A stretch of DNA of 33,619 bases from Caldilineaceae bacterium. Lineage in GTDB: Bacteria > Chloroflexota > Anaerolineae > Caldilineales > Caldilineaceae. The translations under genes and the position numbers were made by a program. Below the pieces are notes generated by a model. The model worked only from the letters and a program-made list of their open reading frames with translations. It was not told the origin of the DNA and made no database searches. The stretch covers positions 1-33,619 of the forward strand of contig JAPOVP010000126.1 of assembly GCA_026708085.1 (NCBI GenBank), given 5' to 3'. Positions 14,995 to 23,649 of the stretch are shown in pieces; the first letter of the stretch is position 1; each line of letters starts with the position of its first letter.

Positions 14995-15077
14995 CCTTGC
15001 GTGCCCTTCGTGTCCCTCTGTGTCCCTCCCTGGAACAAAAAAAGTGTTCTTCGCGCCCCTTCGCGTGACTTCGCGGA
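14995..15077. repeat. 'CCTTCGTGTCCC / TTCGCGCCCC' dispersed repeat
   Basis: Pyrimidine-rich direct repeats (TGCCCTTCGTGTCCCTCTGT, then TTCGCGCCCCTTCGCG). Related tracts occur at 27715-27860 and 29645-29735. Non-coding. Confidence 0.6.
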
Positions 15078-15328
15078 TCGAATGGTTGTGTCTACAACAA
15101 GATTCAAGCGAAAACCATCCCGAACAGGCCTGCAGCCGGGGCGCCGCCTGCCTCCCGGCTCTTCATATCTTCATTTGGTCCTGGCGAGCAGAGCGCCGCC
15201 CTATCGACTTTCAGGTCAAGACCTGCAAGCGGACGCACAAAGCGGGGAAATGGTGAACTGGTGCCCCTTGGCGATTCCACCAAGATGAGAATAGACTCAA
15301 CAGCCATAACCGCCTTCGACCTGGACGG
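15078..15328. other. Intergenic, nothing recognised
   Basis: No convincing gene, hairpin or repeat between the repeat tract and the 3' end of the Doc-like gene. Confidence 0.5.
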
Positions 15329-15715
15329 TCAACGCCCCGGCAACGGCTGCACCTTGACCTCCAGCCACGGAAGCAACGCCGCGTATCGAAACGATTCTGT
15401 CTCAAATAAGCGCATGAAGAATTCGAAGGCTTCGAGACTGTCGCAGTCAATGTACTGGCCGTTCAGCCGCAAAAAAGCGTCAGTAACGAAGAATGCCACC
15501 CGCCTGTTGCCATCCACAAAGGGTTGATTATTTGCAAGGCTCTCCATCAGCGCCGCAGCCTCTTCGATCAGGCCGTCATAGTAACCAAGTTGGGGGCGCA
15601 TGAGTGCCGAGGCCAGCGCGCCCTGATCTCGTATCCCCGGAGTCCCCCCAAATTCTTCGATAAGAACACTGTGTATGGTCACAACTTCCAGCATGGTGGG
15701 GAATTCATTGCTCAT
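15329..15715 (-). CDS. Doc/Fic-family toxin-like protein, altered active-site motif
   Basis: A 128-aa protein of Doc (death-on-curing) size. The Fic-type core reads NNQPFVDGNRRVAFF at about residues 62-76, where the canonical motif is H-P-F-x-D-G/A-N-K-R. Gln64 occupies the catalytic histidine position and Arg71 the Lys position; Phe66, Asp68, Gly69, Asn70 and Arg72 are kept. The N-terminal helices (TIHSVLIEEFGGTPGIRDQG, ALASALMRPQ) match Doc proteins. Doc phosphorylates EF-Tu and Fic enzymes AMPylate targets; loss of the His may lower or abolish activity, unless this is a variant subgroup. Its ATG overlaps the stop of the antitoxin gene (15712-15715). Confidence 0.85.
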   Translation of the reverse strand: MSNEFPTMLEVVTIHSVLIEEFGGTPGIRDQGALASALMRPQLGYYDGLIEEAAALMESLANNQPFVDGNRRVAFFVTDAFLRLNGQYIDCDSLEAFEFFMRLFETESFRYAALLPWLEVKVQPLPGR

Positions 15716-15939
15716 CTGGCCAGTAACTCACCCAGCAGCCGGTTTCGCTCCACGCTGGCCCGGAAGTGCGCCATGACTTCCGCGCGCGGCGTCTCCTGAC
15801 TGCGGTTCGCAATATACTCCTCCATCGCCTCCTGCAAAACAGCCTGAAAGTGTCGCCCCTCACCCCGCGCAATCTCACGCAGCGCCGACAACACCTCCGG
15901 CGAAGCCTGGCTTGAAAACTTGACTTTCTGCATACCCAT
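15712..15939 (-). CDS. Ribbon-helix-helix-like antitoxin of Doc toxin
   Basis: A 75-aa protein: MGMQKVKFSSQASPEVLSAL, then LREIARGEGRHFQAVLQEAM and a charged C-terminal tail. A short N-terminal strand followed by two helices fits a ribbon-helix-helix DNA-binding domain; the tail would bind the toxin. Start 15939 has GGGAGGGG upstream. The antitoxin-before-toxin order with ATGA overlap is classic for type II systems. The promoter should lie at 15940-16000, but no clear boxes were seen. Confidence 0.8.
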   Translation of the reverse strand: MGMQKVKFSSQASPEVLSALREIARGEGRHFQAVLQEAMEEYIANRSQETPRAEVMAHFRASVERNRLLGELLAR

Positions 15940-16746
15940 CCCGCAATCCCCTCCCTGCTTTCTCTATTGCCGCCGGTTACGAAACGCTCTCCCGCCTCAA
16001 AAAAAGGGGCCGAGAAGCTGCTCCTCTCTTTTCTCTCTCCTCTCCGCTCTCTCCTCGCCCTTAGCCGTCCAAAAGGCGCGCCAGGCAGCCGCGCCAACGC
16101 CCAAATCAACCCTGTCGCCGTCGCCAGCACCTGTAACCTACTTCCGAAACTGTGAGAGCCCGGCGCCAGTGCTTCTTACAGTCCGCTTGAAGCTCTTGGC
16201 TTACCAGTTGCAATTGTCGCAAGAAACCTGACGGCTGTCAAGCTTTTTCAAGATGAAACTTGACATGTCTGCCATCCGTCCGCTTCACGTCGCCTGACTG
16301 GCCGATAACCGTTCCAGTGCGGAAAATCAGAGTGGCGGCAAGCAGGACCGCGCAAAGCGGACTAGATAAGCTGAGACGACATCTCTCCTTGCACTCGCCT
16401 CACCTGCTCTCCGAAGTGAGACTGGTCAGCATCCCGTCGCGGCAATTGGGAAACACCTCGGGCCGGCCCGCGTCCCAAAGGCATTCCGTGAAGTTGGCCG
16501 AGATGCCCAGACCGGCTTGTGGGAGGCTCCATCAGCGCTGACCTGAGTTGGCAAGCATGGCCGCGGCCCGCGCCAGAATGGACGAGCCGGAAGCGGAAAC
16601 TGCCGTTCCGCGCCAGCGTAGAAAGATTCACAGATGGGTTTTCCCCCGTACTCGTTTATAATTTCCCCAACTTGACCTGCGCGTACAGTCTGTAGCAGTT
16701 TTCCATTCGGTCCGCGCAGGATTCATTCACGCCGGAGGCAACGATC
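15940..16746. other. Long intergenic region upstream of glutamine-synthetase-like gene
   Basis: No supported gene. It includes a C/T-rich low-complexity tract (16018-16065, CTCCTCTCTTTTCTCTCTCC and similar) resembling one inside imuB at 29420-29470. It also includes a consensus -10 box TATAAT at 16657-16662, which lacks a clear -35 partner and lies about 85 bp before the glutamine-synthetase-like gene. Confidence 0.5.
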
Positions 16747-18147
16747 GTGCGACGCGATAACAAGACAGTCCCAGGCATGCTCACCGTCGATGACCTGCGC
16801 TCCGCTGTCGACGACGGCTCCATCGACACCGTCATCGTCGCCCTCCCCGACCCCTACGGTAAGCTCATGGGCAAGCGCCTCGACGCCTCCTTCTTCCTCA
16901 CCGACGTCGCCCGCGGCACACACGCCTGCGACTACCTCTTCACCGTCGACATGGAGATGGAACCCGTTCCCGGATACCGATTCTCTAACTGGGAATCGGG
17001 ATACGGCGACGTCCACCTCGTCCCCGATCTCGCCACCCTCCGCAAACTCTCCTGGCTCGACCGCACCGCCCTCGTCCTCTGCGACGCCCAACTGGATCCA
17101 ACCCACGAGCCCGTTGCCGTAGCCCCCCGTTCCATCCTGCGCCGCCAACTTGAACGCCTCCACTCCAGGGGATTTGAAGCCATGGCCGGCTCAGAACTGG
17201 AGTACTTTCTCTATCGCACCTCTTACCTCGACGCGGCCCGCGACGGCTACCGCAATCTGGCCGAAGTCGGATGGTACCGTGAAGACTATAACCTCCTCCA
17301 AATGTCCAGGACCGAGGACCTCAACGGCGCATTCCGCCGCCATCTCGCCGCCTCCGGCGTCCCCGTCGAATCAACCAAAGGCGAGTTCGGCAAAAACCAG
17401 CACGAGCTCAACATCCGCTACGCGCCCGTCCTCGAAATGGCCGATCGCCATCTCCTGCTCAAGCAAGCAGTCAAGGAAATTTCAGACCAACTCGGCTGCA
17501 GCGCTACCTTCATGGCCAAGCCCGACGCCGCCGAAGCCGGCTCCAGCTCCCACCTCCACGTCAGCCTCTGGACGACAGTCGATGGCGAATCGACAAACGC
17601 CTTCCCCGGCAGCGGAGACCTCTCCGCCATCGCCTGCTCCGACCTCTTCCGCTGGTTCCTCGGCGGCTGGATGCGCTACGTGCCCGAGCTCATGGTCTGC
17701 TACGCCCCAACTGTCAACGCCTACAAGCGCTTCGAAGCCGGCAGCTGGGCCCCAACCGCACTCGCCTGGTCTCCCGACAACCGCACCGCCGGCTTCCGCA
17801 TCGTCGGCACAGGACCCAGCCTCCGCATCGAGTGCCGCATCACCGGCGCCGACGTCAACCCTTACCTCGCCTACGCAGCCGTCATCGCCTCCGGCCTCGC
17901 CGGCATCGAGCAACAGATCGAGCCCCCGCCCCCACACATCGGCGACGTCTACGCTGCCGCAAATATGCAGATGCTGCCCGCCACCCTCGAAGAAGCCGTC
18001 ACCAACTTCGCCGCCAGCGACCTCGCCCGCTCCGCTTTCGGCGCCGACGTCGTCGAACACTACACCCACTTCTTCACCACCGAAGCCCAGGCCTTCCGCA
18101 ACGCCGTCACAGACTGGGAGCGCACACGCTACTTCGAACGCATCTAG
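16747..18147 (+). CDS. Glutamine synthetase family protein (gamma-glutamyl-amine ligase-like)
   Basis: A 466-aa ATP-dependent ligase starting at GTG 16747 behind CGGAGG. Glutamine-synthetase signatures are present in order: GSELEYFLYRTSY (metal-binding Glu residues, about 147-159), TKGEFGKNQHELNIRYAP (about 213-230), the H-x-H segment SSSHLHVSLW (about 262-271), NAYKRFEAGSWAPT, and RIECRITGADVNPYLAYAAV. The N-terminal beta-grasp domain is divergent (ALPDPYGKLMGKRLDASFF), as in the PuuA/GlnA3-like group that ligates glutamate to amines rather than ammonia. The DPYGK-x-MGKR region is characteristic. No neighbouring polyamine genes are seen, so substrate is uncertain: ammonia, polyamine or another amine. 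Confidence 0.9.
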   Translation: MRRDNKTVPGMLTVDDLRSAVDDGSIDTVIVALPDPYGKLMGKRLDASFFLTDVARGTHACDYLFTVDMEMEPVPGYRFSNWESGYGDVHLVPDLATLRKLSWLDRTALVLCDAQLDPTHEPVAVAPRSILRRQLERLHSRGFEAMAGSELEYFLYRTSYLDAARDGYRNLAEVGWYREDYNLLQMSRTEDLNGAFRRHLAASGVPVESTKGEFGKNQHELNIRYAPVLEMADRHLLLKQAVKEISDQLGCSATFMAKPDAAEAGSSSHLHVSLWTTVDGESTNAFPGSGDLSAIACSDLFRWFLGGWMRYVPELMVCYAPTVNAYKRFEAGSWAPTALAWSPDNRTAGFRIVGTGPSLRIECRITGADVNPYLAYAAVIASGLAGIEQQIEPPPPHIGDVYAAANMQMLPATLEEAVTNFAASDLARSAFGADVVEHYTHFFTTEAQAFRNAVTDWERTRYFERI

Positions 18148-18167
18148 CCGTCCCCCGCAGGTCTAAG

Positions 18168-20537
18168 TTACTCACTCGTAAGCATCCTGTAGCCGACTCG
18201 GGGTACAGCTAATATGTACTTGGGGTTTGTAGAGTTGTCCCCCAGCTTGTTGCGCAGTCTCCTGACAAAGGTACGCACTGCGCCGCTGCGGCTGGAGGCC
18301 GGCAACCCCCAAACATTCCGCAATAGCTGCTCGTGAGTCAACACCCGGCCTGCATTGACCGATAACTCCAGGAGCAGATTGTATTCTGTGGCAGTCAAAT
18401 GCACCGGTTCTCGCGCAACCGTCACGTGGCGCTCAGCATAATTGATTGCAAGCTCCCCCAGGACAAACCGCTCAGAAGGCGTTCCCTGCACCGGGGCCAG
18501 CCGTCTACGCAAAGCAGCCCCGACCCTTGCTGTCAGCTCTGTCGGAGAAAATGGCTTGACTACGTAATCGGCCGCCCCGGATTCCAGGGCTCTGGCAATA
18601 ACCTCGTCGCGGCCGTAGGCCGAAAGGAATATGACCGGCACCTCGACCACTTCTAGAATATCCCTCATCAGTTCAATCCCGTCGACCCCGGGCATCATCA
18701 AGTCCAACAACACCAGACGGATCGGTTTCTCCTCCACAATGCGGAAGGCGTCGTCAGGATCGGCAGTGACCACAGGAGTGTAGCCCGCCTTCGTCAACGT
18801 GTCGCGGACGTAGCGGAGCGTCATTGGGTCGTCGTCCACGGCAAGAATCTGCGCCCTTTCCAGCTCCGCACGCCTTGCTCCGTTGGGCATGGAATGGAGT
18901 TCGCTTTCCGAGCCGGTGCTCGGGCCGCCGGTCGTCGGCAGCGTAAATGTGAACTTGGAGCCCTTGCCAGTCCCTTCGCTTTCGGCCCAGATTCGCCCGC
19001 CATGCGCTTCAACGATCCCCTTGCAGATGGCAAGCCCCAGACCGGAATTGCCCCCTTGATCCCCGTCGGAATCTCGCGAGAACTTTCGAAACAACGTTGG
19101 TAGCCGGTCTGGCAATACACCGCGCCCTTTGTCGGCCACGGAAATCGCCACGAACCTGTCATCCTGCCCAACATATACCTCAATCGGCGAGGATCCTGGG
19201 GAGTACCTGCTGGCGTTTGCAAGCAGATTGCCCAGCACTTGCACAATGCGCCTTCTGTCCGCCATCACCCAGGGCAGGCTCGGCTCCACGTCGATGGCGA
19301 GGTTGTCCCGGCCGCCTCCACTAAGAAACGTGTTCCTGGCCTCGTCCACAAGCGTCGACACCTGTACCGGTACGGGTGCCACCGACAGCGTACCCGTCTC
19401 GATTCCCGCCACATCCAGGAGTTCGCCGATCAGGTCCCGCATACGTTCGGCCTGAGCCTTGATGATACGAATGAACTGCACCATTTCCACCGGATCAAGG
19501 GCCGTAAACGACTCAAGCAATGTGTCGGCCGACCCCTTGATCGAAGTCAGAGGCGCCCGCAGCTCGTGGCTCACCATCCCCAGAAACTCCGCACGCATTC
19601 GCTCTAACTCTTTCAGAGGCGTCATGTCCTGTAAAGTCACAACCATCGACTCCAATTCGTTGCACTCCGTGAGTATTGGCGTCGAGTTGACCAGGACGGC
19701 GACCGACCGCCCGTCGGGCACCGACAGGACCATTTCCTCAGCTCGCAGCGTCTCGCTTCCGCTGAGAACCTGCGCTAAGGGAAACTGCTCCAGAGATACC
19801 TCCCGCCCGTCCTCACGTCTGAATGTGAGAGTGTTCAGAAGTTCCTTGTCCGTTTGCCCTGGATTGCGCACCGCGTCGACGATCCTGCGTCCCTCACGGT
19901 TGAAAGACCCCAGCTCTCCCGTTCGCGCATCCAGAACAGCAACGCCCACAGGTGAGGTGTCAATGAGCGTCTGCAGGCCGGCCCTGGCCCGCTGTTCCTC
20001 CCGATACCGGCGAGCATTGGAAATGACCAGCGCCGCTTGGGCGGCAAACATGACCAGGGTCTCCTCGTCCTCCTGGGTAAACTCCGGCCTCTCAAACCCT
20101 CGTGCCAAAAAGATGTTGCCGATTCCCTCCCCCTGGTAACGAATCGGAGCAGACAGGAAGGGCCCCGCCGGAACCGGTTGAACTTCCGGCAGCCCCAGCC
20201 CCCTTATGAGCGCGGCAAGGTCGGGAATCCTTAGCGGACCTGGCAGGCGATTGAGGTATCCGTAGAGTTGCAATGTGTCCGGCGTCGGCACGAGGCCCTT
20301 CTGTTCCTCGACCGACATCCCGGAGTTGATCGGAGGATCCTCCGGCTGCCCCGCACTGTCCAGCGAGACGATTACCCCGTAGCAAGCTCCCGTTAAGTCC
20401 CTCGCATTGTCCACCACCTCCTGCAATACGCTTTCGAAATCCAGGCTCTCGTTGATCCGCTGAATGGCCTCGTATAACAAAAACATGCGCTGCCGCAGCG
20501 TTTCGATCCTATGATTACCTTCCCCATACTGTTCCAT
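18168..20537 (-). CDS. Histidine kinase fused to an OmpR-type response regulator (GAF-PAS-HisKA-HATPase-REC-wHTH)
   Basis: A single polypeptide of about 789 aa. The order is a GAF domain (about 20-180), a PAS-like sensor (about 190-305), the HisKA H-box VSHELRAPLTSIKGS with His near 322, the HATPase_c N-box (LGNLLANASRYSP), G1 (DKGRGV) and G2 (GLGLAICKGIVEAHGG). A REC domain follows (ILAVDDDP acidic pocket, Asp near 612 in VLLDLMMPG, Lys in VVKPFSPTE), then an OmpR/PhoB winged helix ending VPRVGYRMLTSE. It has no transmembrane helices, so it is a cytosolic sensor that could carry out the whole phosphorelay and transcription control itself. ATG 20537 (GGAG upstream) is preferred to the TTG at 20561. 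No separate regulator is adjacent. Confidence 0.92.
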   Translation of the reverse strand: MEQYGEGNHRIETLRQRMFLLYEAIQRINESLDFESVLQEVVDNARDLTGACYGVIVSLDSAGQPEDPPINSGMSVEEQKGLVPTPDTLQLYGYLNRLPGPLRIPDLAALIRGLGLPEVQPVPAGPFLSAPIRYQGEGIGNIFLARGFERPEFTQEDEETLVMFAAQAALVISNARRYREEQRARAGLQTLIDTSPVGVAVLDARTGELGSFNREGRRIVDAVRNPGQTDKELLNTLTFRREDGREVSLEQFPLAQVLSGSETLRAEEMVLSVPDGRSVAVLVNSTPILTECNELESMVVTLQDMTPLKELERMRAEFLGMVSHELRAPLTSIKGSADTLLESFTALDPVEMVQFIRIIKAQAERMRDLIGELLDVAGIETGTLSVAPVPVQVSTLVDEARNTFLSGGGRDNLAIDVEPSLPWVMADRRRIVQVLGNLLANASRYSPGSSPIEVYVGQDDRFVAISVADKGRGVLPDRLPTLFRKFSRDSDGDQGGNSGLGLAICKGIVEAHGGRIWAESEGTGKGSKFTFTLPTTGGPSTGSESELHSMPNGARRAELERAQILAVDDDPMTLRYVRDTLTKAGYTPVVTADPDDAFRIVEEKPIRLVLLDLMMPGVDGIELMRDILEVVEVPVIFLSAYGRDEVIARALESGAADYVVKPFSPTELTARVGAALRRRLAPVQGTPSERFVLGELAINYAERHVTVAREPVHLTATEYNLLLELSVNAGRVLTHEQLLRNVWGLPASSRSGAVRTFVRRLRNKLGDNSTNPKYILAVPRVGYRMLTSE

Positions 20538-20683
20538 CTCTCCGCTCCCTTCCCTTTCCAATCCATGGACTCAGAGCCATCAGCGCGTTACGGCCCTTGA
20601 TATTTCCGGGTCTTCCGCCCATTCGGTCGGAACGCACCCCGTCTACCGCAATATTGACACTGAAACGATACCAAAACACATAC

Positions 20684-20696
20684 TATTGTCACAATA
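20684..20696. promoter_or_regulatory. Palindrome upstream of the kinase-regulator gene
   Basis: TATTGTCACAATA is a perfect 6+1+6 palindrome about 150 bp upstream of the gene, near a TATAAT-like box on the minus strand at about 20710-20720. It is a candidate operator, perhaps autoregulatory, based on sequence only. Confidence 0.35.
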
Positions 20697-20719
20697 AAGA
20701 CACCCCTATGTATTATACT

Positions 20720-21969
20720 CTCAATATGGGGACTCAGGAATGTTTCCAAAATCCTTAAGTCTTCAAGGTTTCGAATACAATAAGTCCATTTTCTTTCCAC
20801 ATGCCTGTTCCTGATAGACGACACAACCTGAACTGTCTGCAGCAGGCTCAGTGGCCCGCACCTCATCTCCCCCGTTAACGGTGTCGCGACGTGAGTGACG
20901 GGCTTTGGGATTCACATCTCGGACAAAGGCAACCAGATTACGGATCGCTGTATCCCTGGACGGCGCTCCGGTCAACGGCCCATTTCTGCAGCCGAGCTTT
21001 GACTCGTGTAGACCTTGTTCCCGGTGAACGCGAGAGCATACTGAGGCAGCTGCGGCGCAGGACTCGACTCCCGACAACCCCAACAGGTACCTCGACCCAC
21101 TAAACAGACATCGATTACCTTCTGCTAGGGCCTACTGCATTTGCCGTCGCTGGCGATAGGCAAATGACAGTTCCGGAACGGTGATGCACAACCTGCGCGC
21201 CCCCTGCGCGTGCGGGCGTCTTCGTGTTGCGACCCGCGCCGCCCCGTGCGCAAATCGAAAGGCAAACTGATGCTAAAAAAAAAAAGTTGAAAAGAGTCGA
21301 ACGCGATGAAAGTAACCCGGCCCAAGCCGCCTTACCTGATGCTCAAAAGACTTGTCGTGAGAATGGGAGGGAAGATGTGCTCAATCCAAAACTGCAAGTA
21401 TTGGGTAATCATCGTCGGCGGCAGAATAGGTGTATTCCCGACCGTTTCTGATGGTCGCCTTGGGGCCGTTCCACAACTGGACGAACTCCACGATCACGAC
21501 AGGCTTCGCCCTGACGCAAAGGAGCGATTGCTCGAGATACTCGATGATCCCCAGTGGACGATCTGATCTTCCTGGCCAGTCCCCTGTGCGCCTTGGCGTC
21601 AACCCGGAGCCCGACAAATGGCATACAAAAAACCGTGGAACGGGGGACGGCCAGGATTCACCACCCATTGTGTCCCCGGGCGTCCCGGGATCTTGTGGTT
21701 CTGATTTCTCTATTCAGCCAGCAGCGTAGAGCTCAATCGTCTCAGGACCGTTTTGGGGCTGTGGCTGCTTATCAATGTTCAGGCGTATGGGAGGCCCTTC
21801 GAAGATTCTGGGACTTGATGCAATCGTTCTGTCAAGGAGACCGGGAAGCAACCTTAACTTCCCGCTTTAGTCGGAAAACCTCCGATCCTGATAGCTTTCG
21901 ATGTACGGATTCGAAACTGTGGAGGTCTATCGACCAAAGACTGAGCGGCACCGTTCGGAGGTCTGAATT
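20720..21969. other. Gene-poor region, no supported gene
   Basis: Several overlapping open frames exist on both strands (for example 21306-21566 plus and 21381-21668 minus), but none has a good ribosome-binding site, recognisable motif or consistent composition. A run of about ten A residues lies near 21277-21287. It is possibly decayed coding sequence. Confidence 0.5.
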
Positions 21970-22269
21970 TTGGATGTAGCTGTCAGTGCCTTGACTGTCG
22001 TGGCATTTGTCGTAGCCTTCTTGTGGATAAGAAGAAAAAAGCGCGCCGATCACCCCTCGGCGCAGGACCGTCCTCGAGCGCTGCCTCCCACCGGGGATCC
22101 ACCAAATGGGGGAATTACGGGGCAAATCTGTAGCAAATCAGGCCTCTATCGCTCAGCCGAAGATCCCAACCAGTATGTCATCCTGCACCAAGGAGAAACC
22201 TTCCCCCCCGGCGTTTCAGAAGACGGCGTCTTCGAAAGCGCCACCTGGGAGTTCGACCCGTCCGCGTAA
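21970..22269 (+). CDS. Small membrane-anchored protein with YjzC-like C-terminal domain
   Basis: A 99-aa protein from TTG 21970, with GGAGG 9 bases upstream. One N-terminal transmembrane helix (AVSALTVVAFVVAFLWI) is followed by a basic stop-transfer (RRKKR), a Pro-rich linker and a compact C-terminal domain: GQICSKSGLYRSAEDPNQYV, then a Gly-Glu-x-Phe-Pro-Pro turn (GETFPP) and a final Trp. This pattern resembles the small YjzC-type or bubble-like domains found in many bacteria. Function unknown; probably faces the cytoplasm (positive-inside). Confidence 0.65.
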   Translation: MDVAVSALTVVAFVVAFLWIRRKKRADHPSAQDRPRALPPTGDPPNGGITGQICSKSGLYRSAEDPNQYVILHQGETFPPGVSEDGVFESATWEFDPSA

Positions 22270-22339
22270 CCCACCCGAACTGTTCTATGTCCCGAACACT
22301 TTACTGAACTGAATCTGGCCTACATTCATCTGGCCATCC

Positions 22340-22681
22340 CACCATAGGGGCACCCCTTGTGCGTACCCTTACGGCGGCCCCACCCTCGCGGGAGTTTCGT
22401 GAAACTCTGTGTCCCTCATCGCCGAACACTTTAATCAATGGAATCAATTCGAATCGGCGCGATTTCACCCGTCACGAAAGACTGGCACGACCTCTTCTGG
22501 CTCCTCTGCGTTTCGTTGTCACACCGACTTGGCTTGACCGAAATATAACCGAGCCCGGTACCCCCACAGTGGCCAAAGATCGTATCCTGACATTGGACAA
22601 TTCTGAACAGATGTGCCAAAATTGTAGCAGTTCAAGACTGTATTTGTCCCGCTAGGGAGGATCTGATTACTTGGAGTATCT
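22340..22681. other. Intergenic with a REP-like copy
   Basis: A divergent copy of the GTAGGGGCACCCC element (CATAGGGGCACCCCTTGTGC) lies at about 22345-22365. No supported gene in the remainder. Confidence 0.5.
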
Positions 22682-22804
22682 GTGCGCTTCTTCATTGATC
22701 CGGACACCGGCGAGCCTCACATCTATGCCCATGGAGTAGAAGAGAATGAAGTCGAAGACGTACTGTTTTTTCCAGGTGAGGACAGACGCGGAAGAGGGAA
22801 ATGA
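22682..22804 (+). pseudogene. Truncated toxin-like gene (DUF4258/BrnT-like start)
   Basis: GTG 22682 encodes 40 residues: VRFFIDPDTGEPHIYAHGVE, then ENEVEDVLFFPGEDRRGRGK and a stop that overlaps the next ATG (ATGA). The beginning resembles small toxins of about 90 aa of the type 'FxDPxTGxPHIYxHGVxExEVxxVL', but the central strands and C-terminus are missing. It ends in an Arg-rich string such as closes some of these proteins, suggesting an internal deletion that kept the operon overlap. Probably inactive. Family assignment is from pattern memory only. Confidence 0.5.
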
Positions 22805-23001
22805 ACGACCGCAACAGATTCCCCCCAGGCTGGGACTTGGACCGAGTTCGCCGCCTTATCCGACATTACGAGTCCCAATCCGACGAAGAGTCCATCGCCG
22901 AAGACGAGGCCGCCTTCGAGGACCCCACAAAAACAACAATGGACATACCCACCGAGTTAGTCCCGACCGTAAGATCACTCCTGGCCGAGCTGCCCGAATA
23001 A
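22801..23001 (+). CDS. Putative antitoxin partner of the truncated toxin
   Basis: A 66-aa acidic protein: MNDRNRFPPGWDLDRVRRLI, then RHYESQSDEESIAEDEAAFE and a C-terminal MDIPTELVPTVRSLLAELPE. The W-D-x-x-R-V-x-x-x-x-x-H-Y-E pattern with an acidic middle is typical of small proteins encoded just after DUF4258/BrnT-like toxins. Its ATG overlaps the stop of the truncated toxin. It appears intact, so it is now an orphan antitoxin (inference). Confidence 0.6.
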   Translation: MNDRNRFPPGWDLDRVRRLIRHYESQSDEESIAEDEAAFEDPTKTTMDIPTELVPTVRSLLAELPE

Positions 23002-23162
23002 GTTCTGCGCATCCTGGACGACACCCCGCCGCGCACTGCCCAGTCAGCCGGCGACCAATGGGATCCCCTGAACAATTCCCGCAACTCCTGATTCAGACAA
23101 CCAAACAACACTACCCCAACCATCCTCCTCATCCCCATCACCACTCCCTCCGCTAGCGGTGT

Positions 23163-23185
23163 CACTAACCACTAACCACTGCAGT
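23163..23185. repeat. Heptamer tract plus CTGCAGTT at the end of the four-helix-bundle gene 1
   Basis: CACTAACCACTAACCACTGC then AGTT, ending one base before the complement of the stop codon at 23186-23188. Same motif as at 23603-23650 and 26830-26840. Confidence 0.8.
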
Positions 23186-23569
23186 TCATCCCCTACTCGA
23201 CAGCGCGCGCATCAGACCATTCATCATTCTGTGAATCTCCGCGCACTCTTCCAACAAGCTGTCGCCAGTTTCGCTCTGGATCAGCTCCAGCCTATTGGAC
23301 AATGTCACGAAAGTTGCCAACTCGGCCAAAGACCCTCGCGCGATACCAAGCATCTGAAGAAACTCATTTTTCGAACGCCTCGCCTGCCCCTCTGCAATGT
23401 TCGCCGGCACCGAAGCCGCCGCCCTTCGCATCTGCGAAACAAGCCCATACTTCTCCTCGGCAGGAAACCGCCTCGTAATCTCATACGTCCTCACCGTCAA
23501 GTCCATCGCCCTCTGCCAAACCTTCAAGTCCCGATAAGACCTTATTGGTGCCCTCTGACTCTCCACCAT
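23186..23569 (-). CDS. Four-helix-bundle protein (S23/IVP type), copy 1
   Basis: A 127-aa protein: SYRDLKVWQRAMDLTVRTYE, the conserved FPAEEKYGLVSQMRRAAASV, PANIAEGQARRSKNEFLQML and a C-terminal helix with CAEIHRMMNGL. These are the hallmarks of the 23S-intervening-sequence four-helix-bundle family (TIGR02436), related to the bAvd accessory proteins of diversity-generating retroelements. No reverse transcriptase or rRNA is nearby. ATG 23569 was chosen over 23608 because GGAGG lies upstream. It is about 80% identical by eye to copy 2 at 26841-27224. It lies downstream of dnaE2. Molecular role unknown; probably RNA or nucleic acid binding. Confidence 0.88.
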   Translation of the reverse strand: MVESQRAPIRSYRDLKVWQRAMDLTVRTYEITRRFPAEEKYGLVSQMRRAAASVPANIAEGQARRSKNEFLQMLGIARGSLAELATFVTLSNRLELIQSETGDSLLEECAEIHRMMNGLMRALSSRG

Positions 23570-23602
23570 CCAACACACCTCCTCCTCGGTTCCTTCATCT
23601 CT

Positions 23603-23649
23603 GACCACTAACCACTAACCACTAACCACTAACCACTAACCACTGCAGT
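23603..23649. repeat. Six-unit CACTAAC heptamer tract between dnaE2 and copy-1 gene
   Basis: CCACTAA repeated six times and then CTGCAGTT, which directly abuts the complement of the dnaE2 stop (23650-23652). Confidence 0.9.

Noticed and set aside
13815..15107. 430-aa minus-strand open frame
   Set aside because: Antisense to GH116 and then runs through the REP-like array; no motif.
21306..21668. Two overlapping open frames of 86 and 95 aa on opposite strands
   Set aside because: Neither has a convincing ribosome-binding site or motif; they cannot both be genes and neither stands out.
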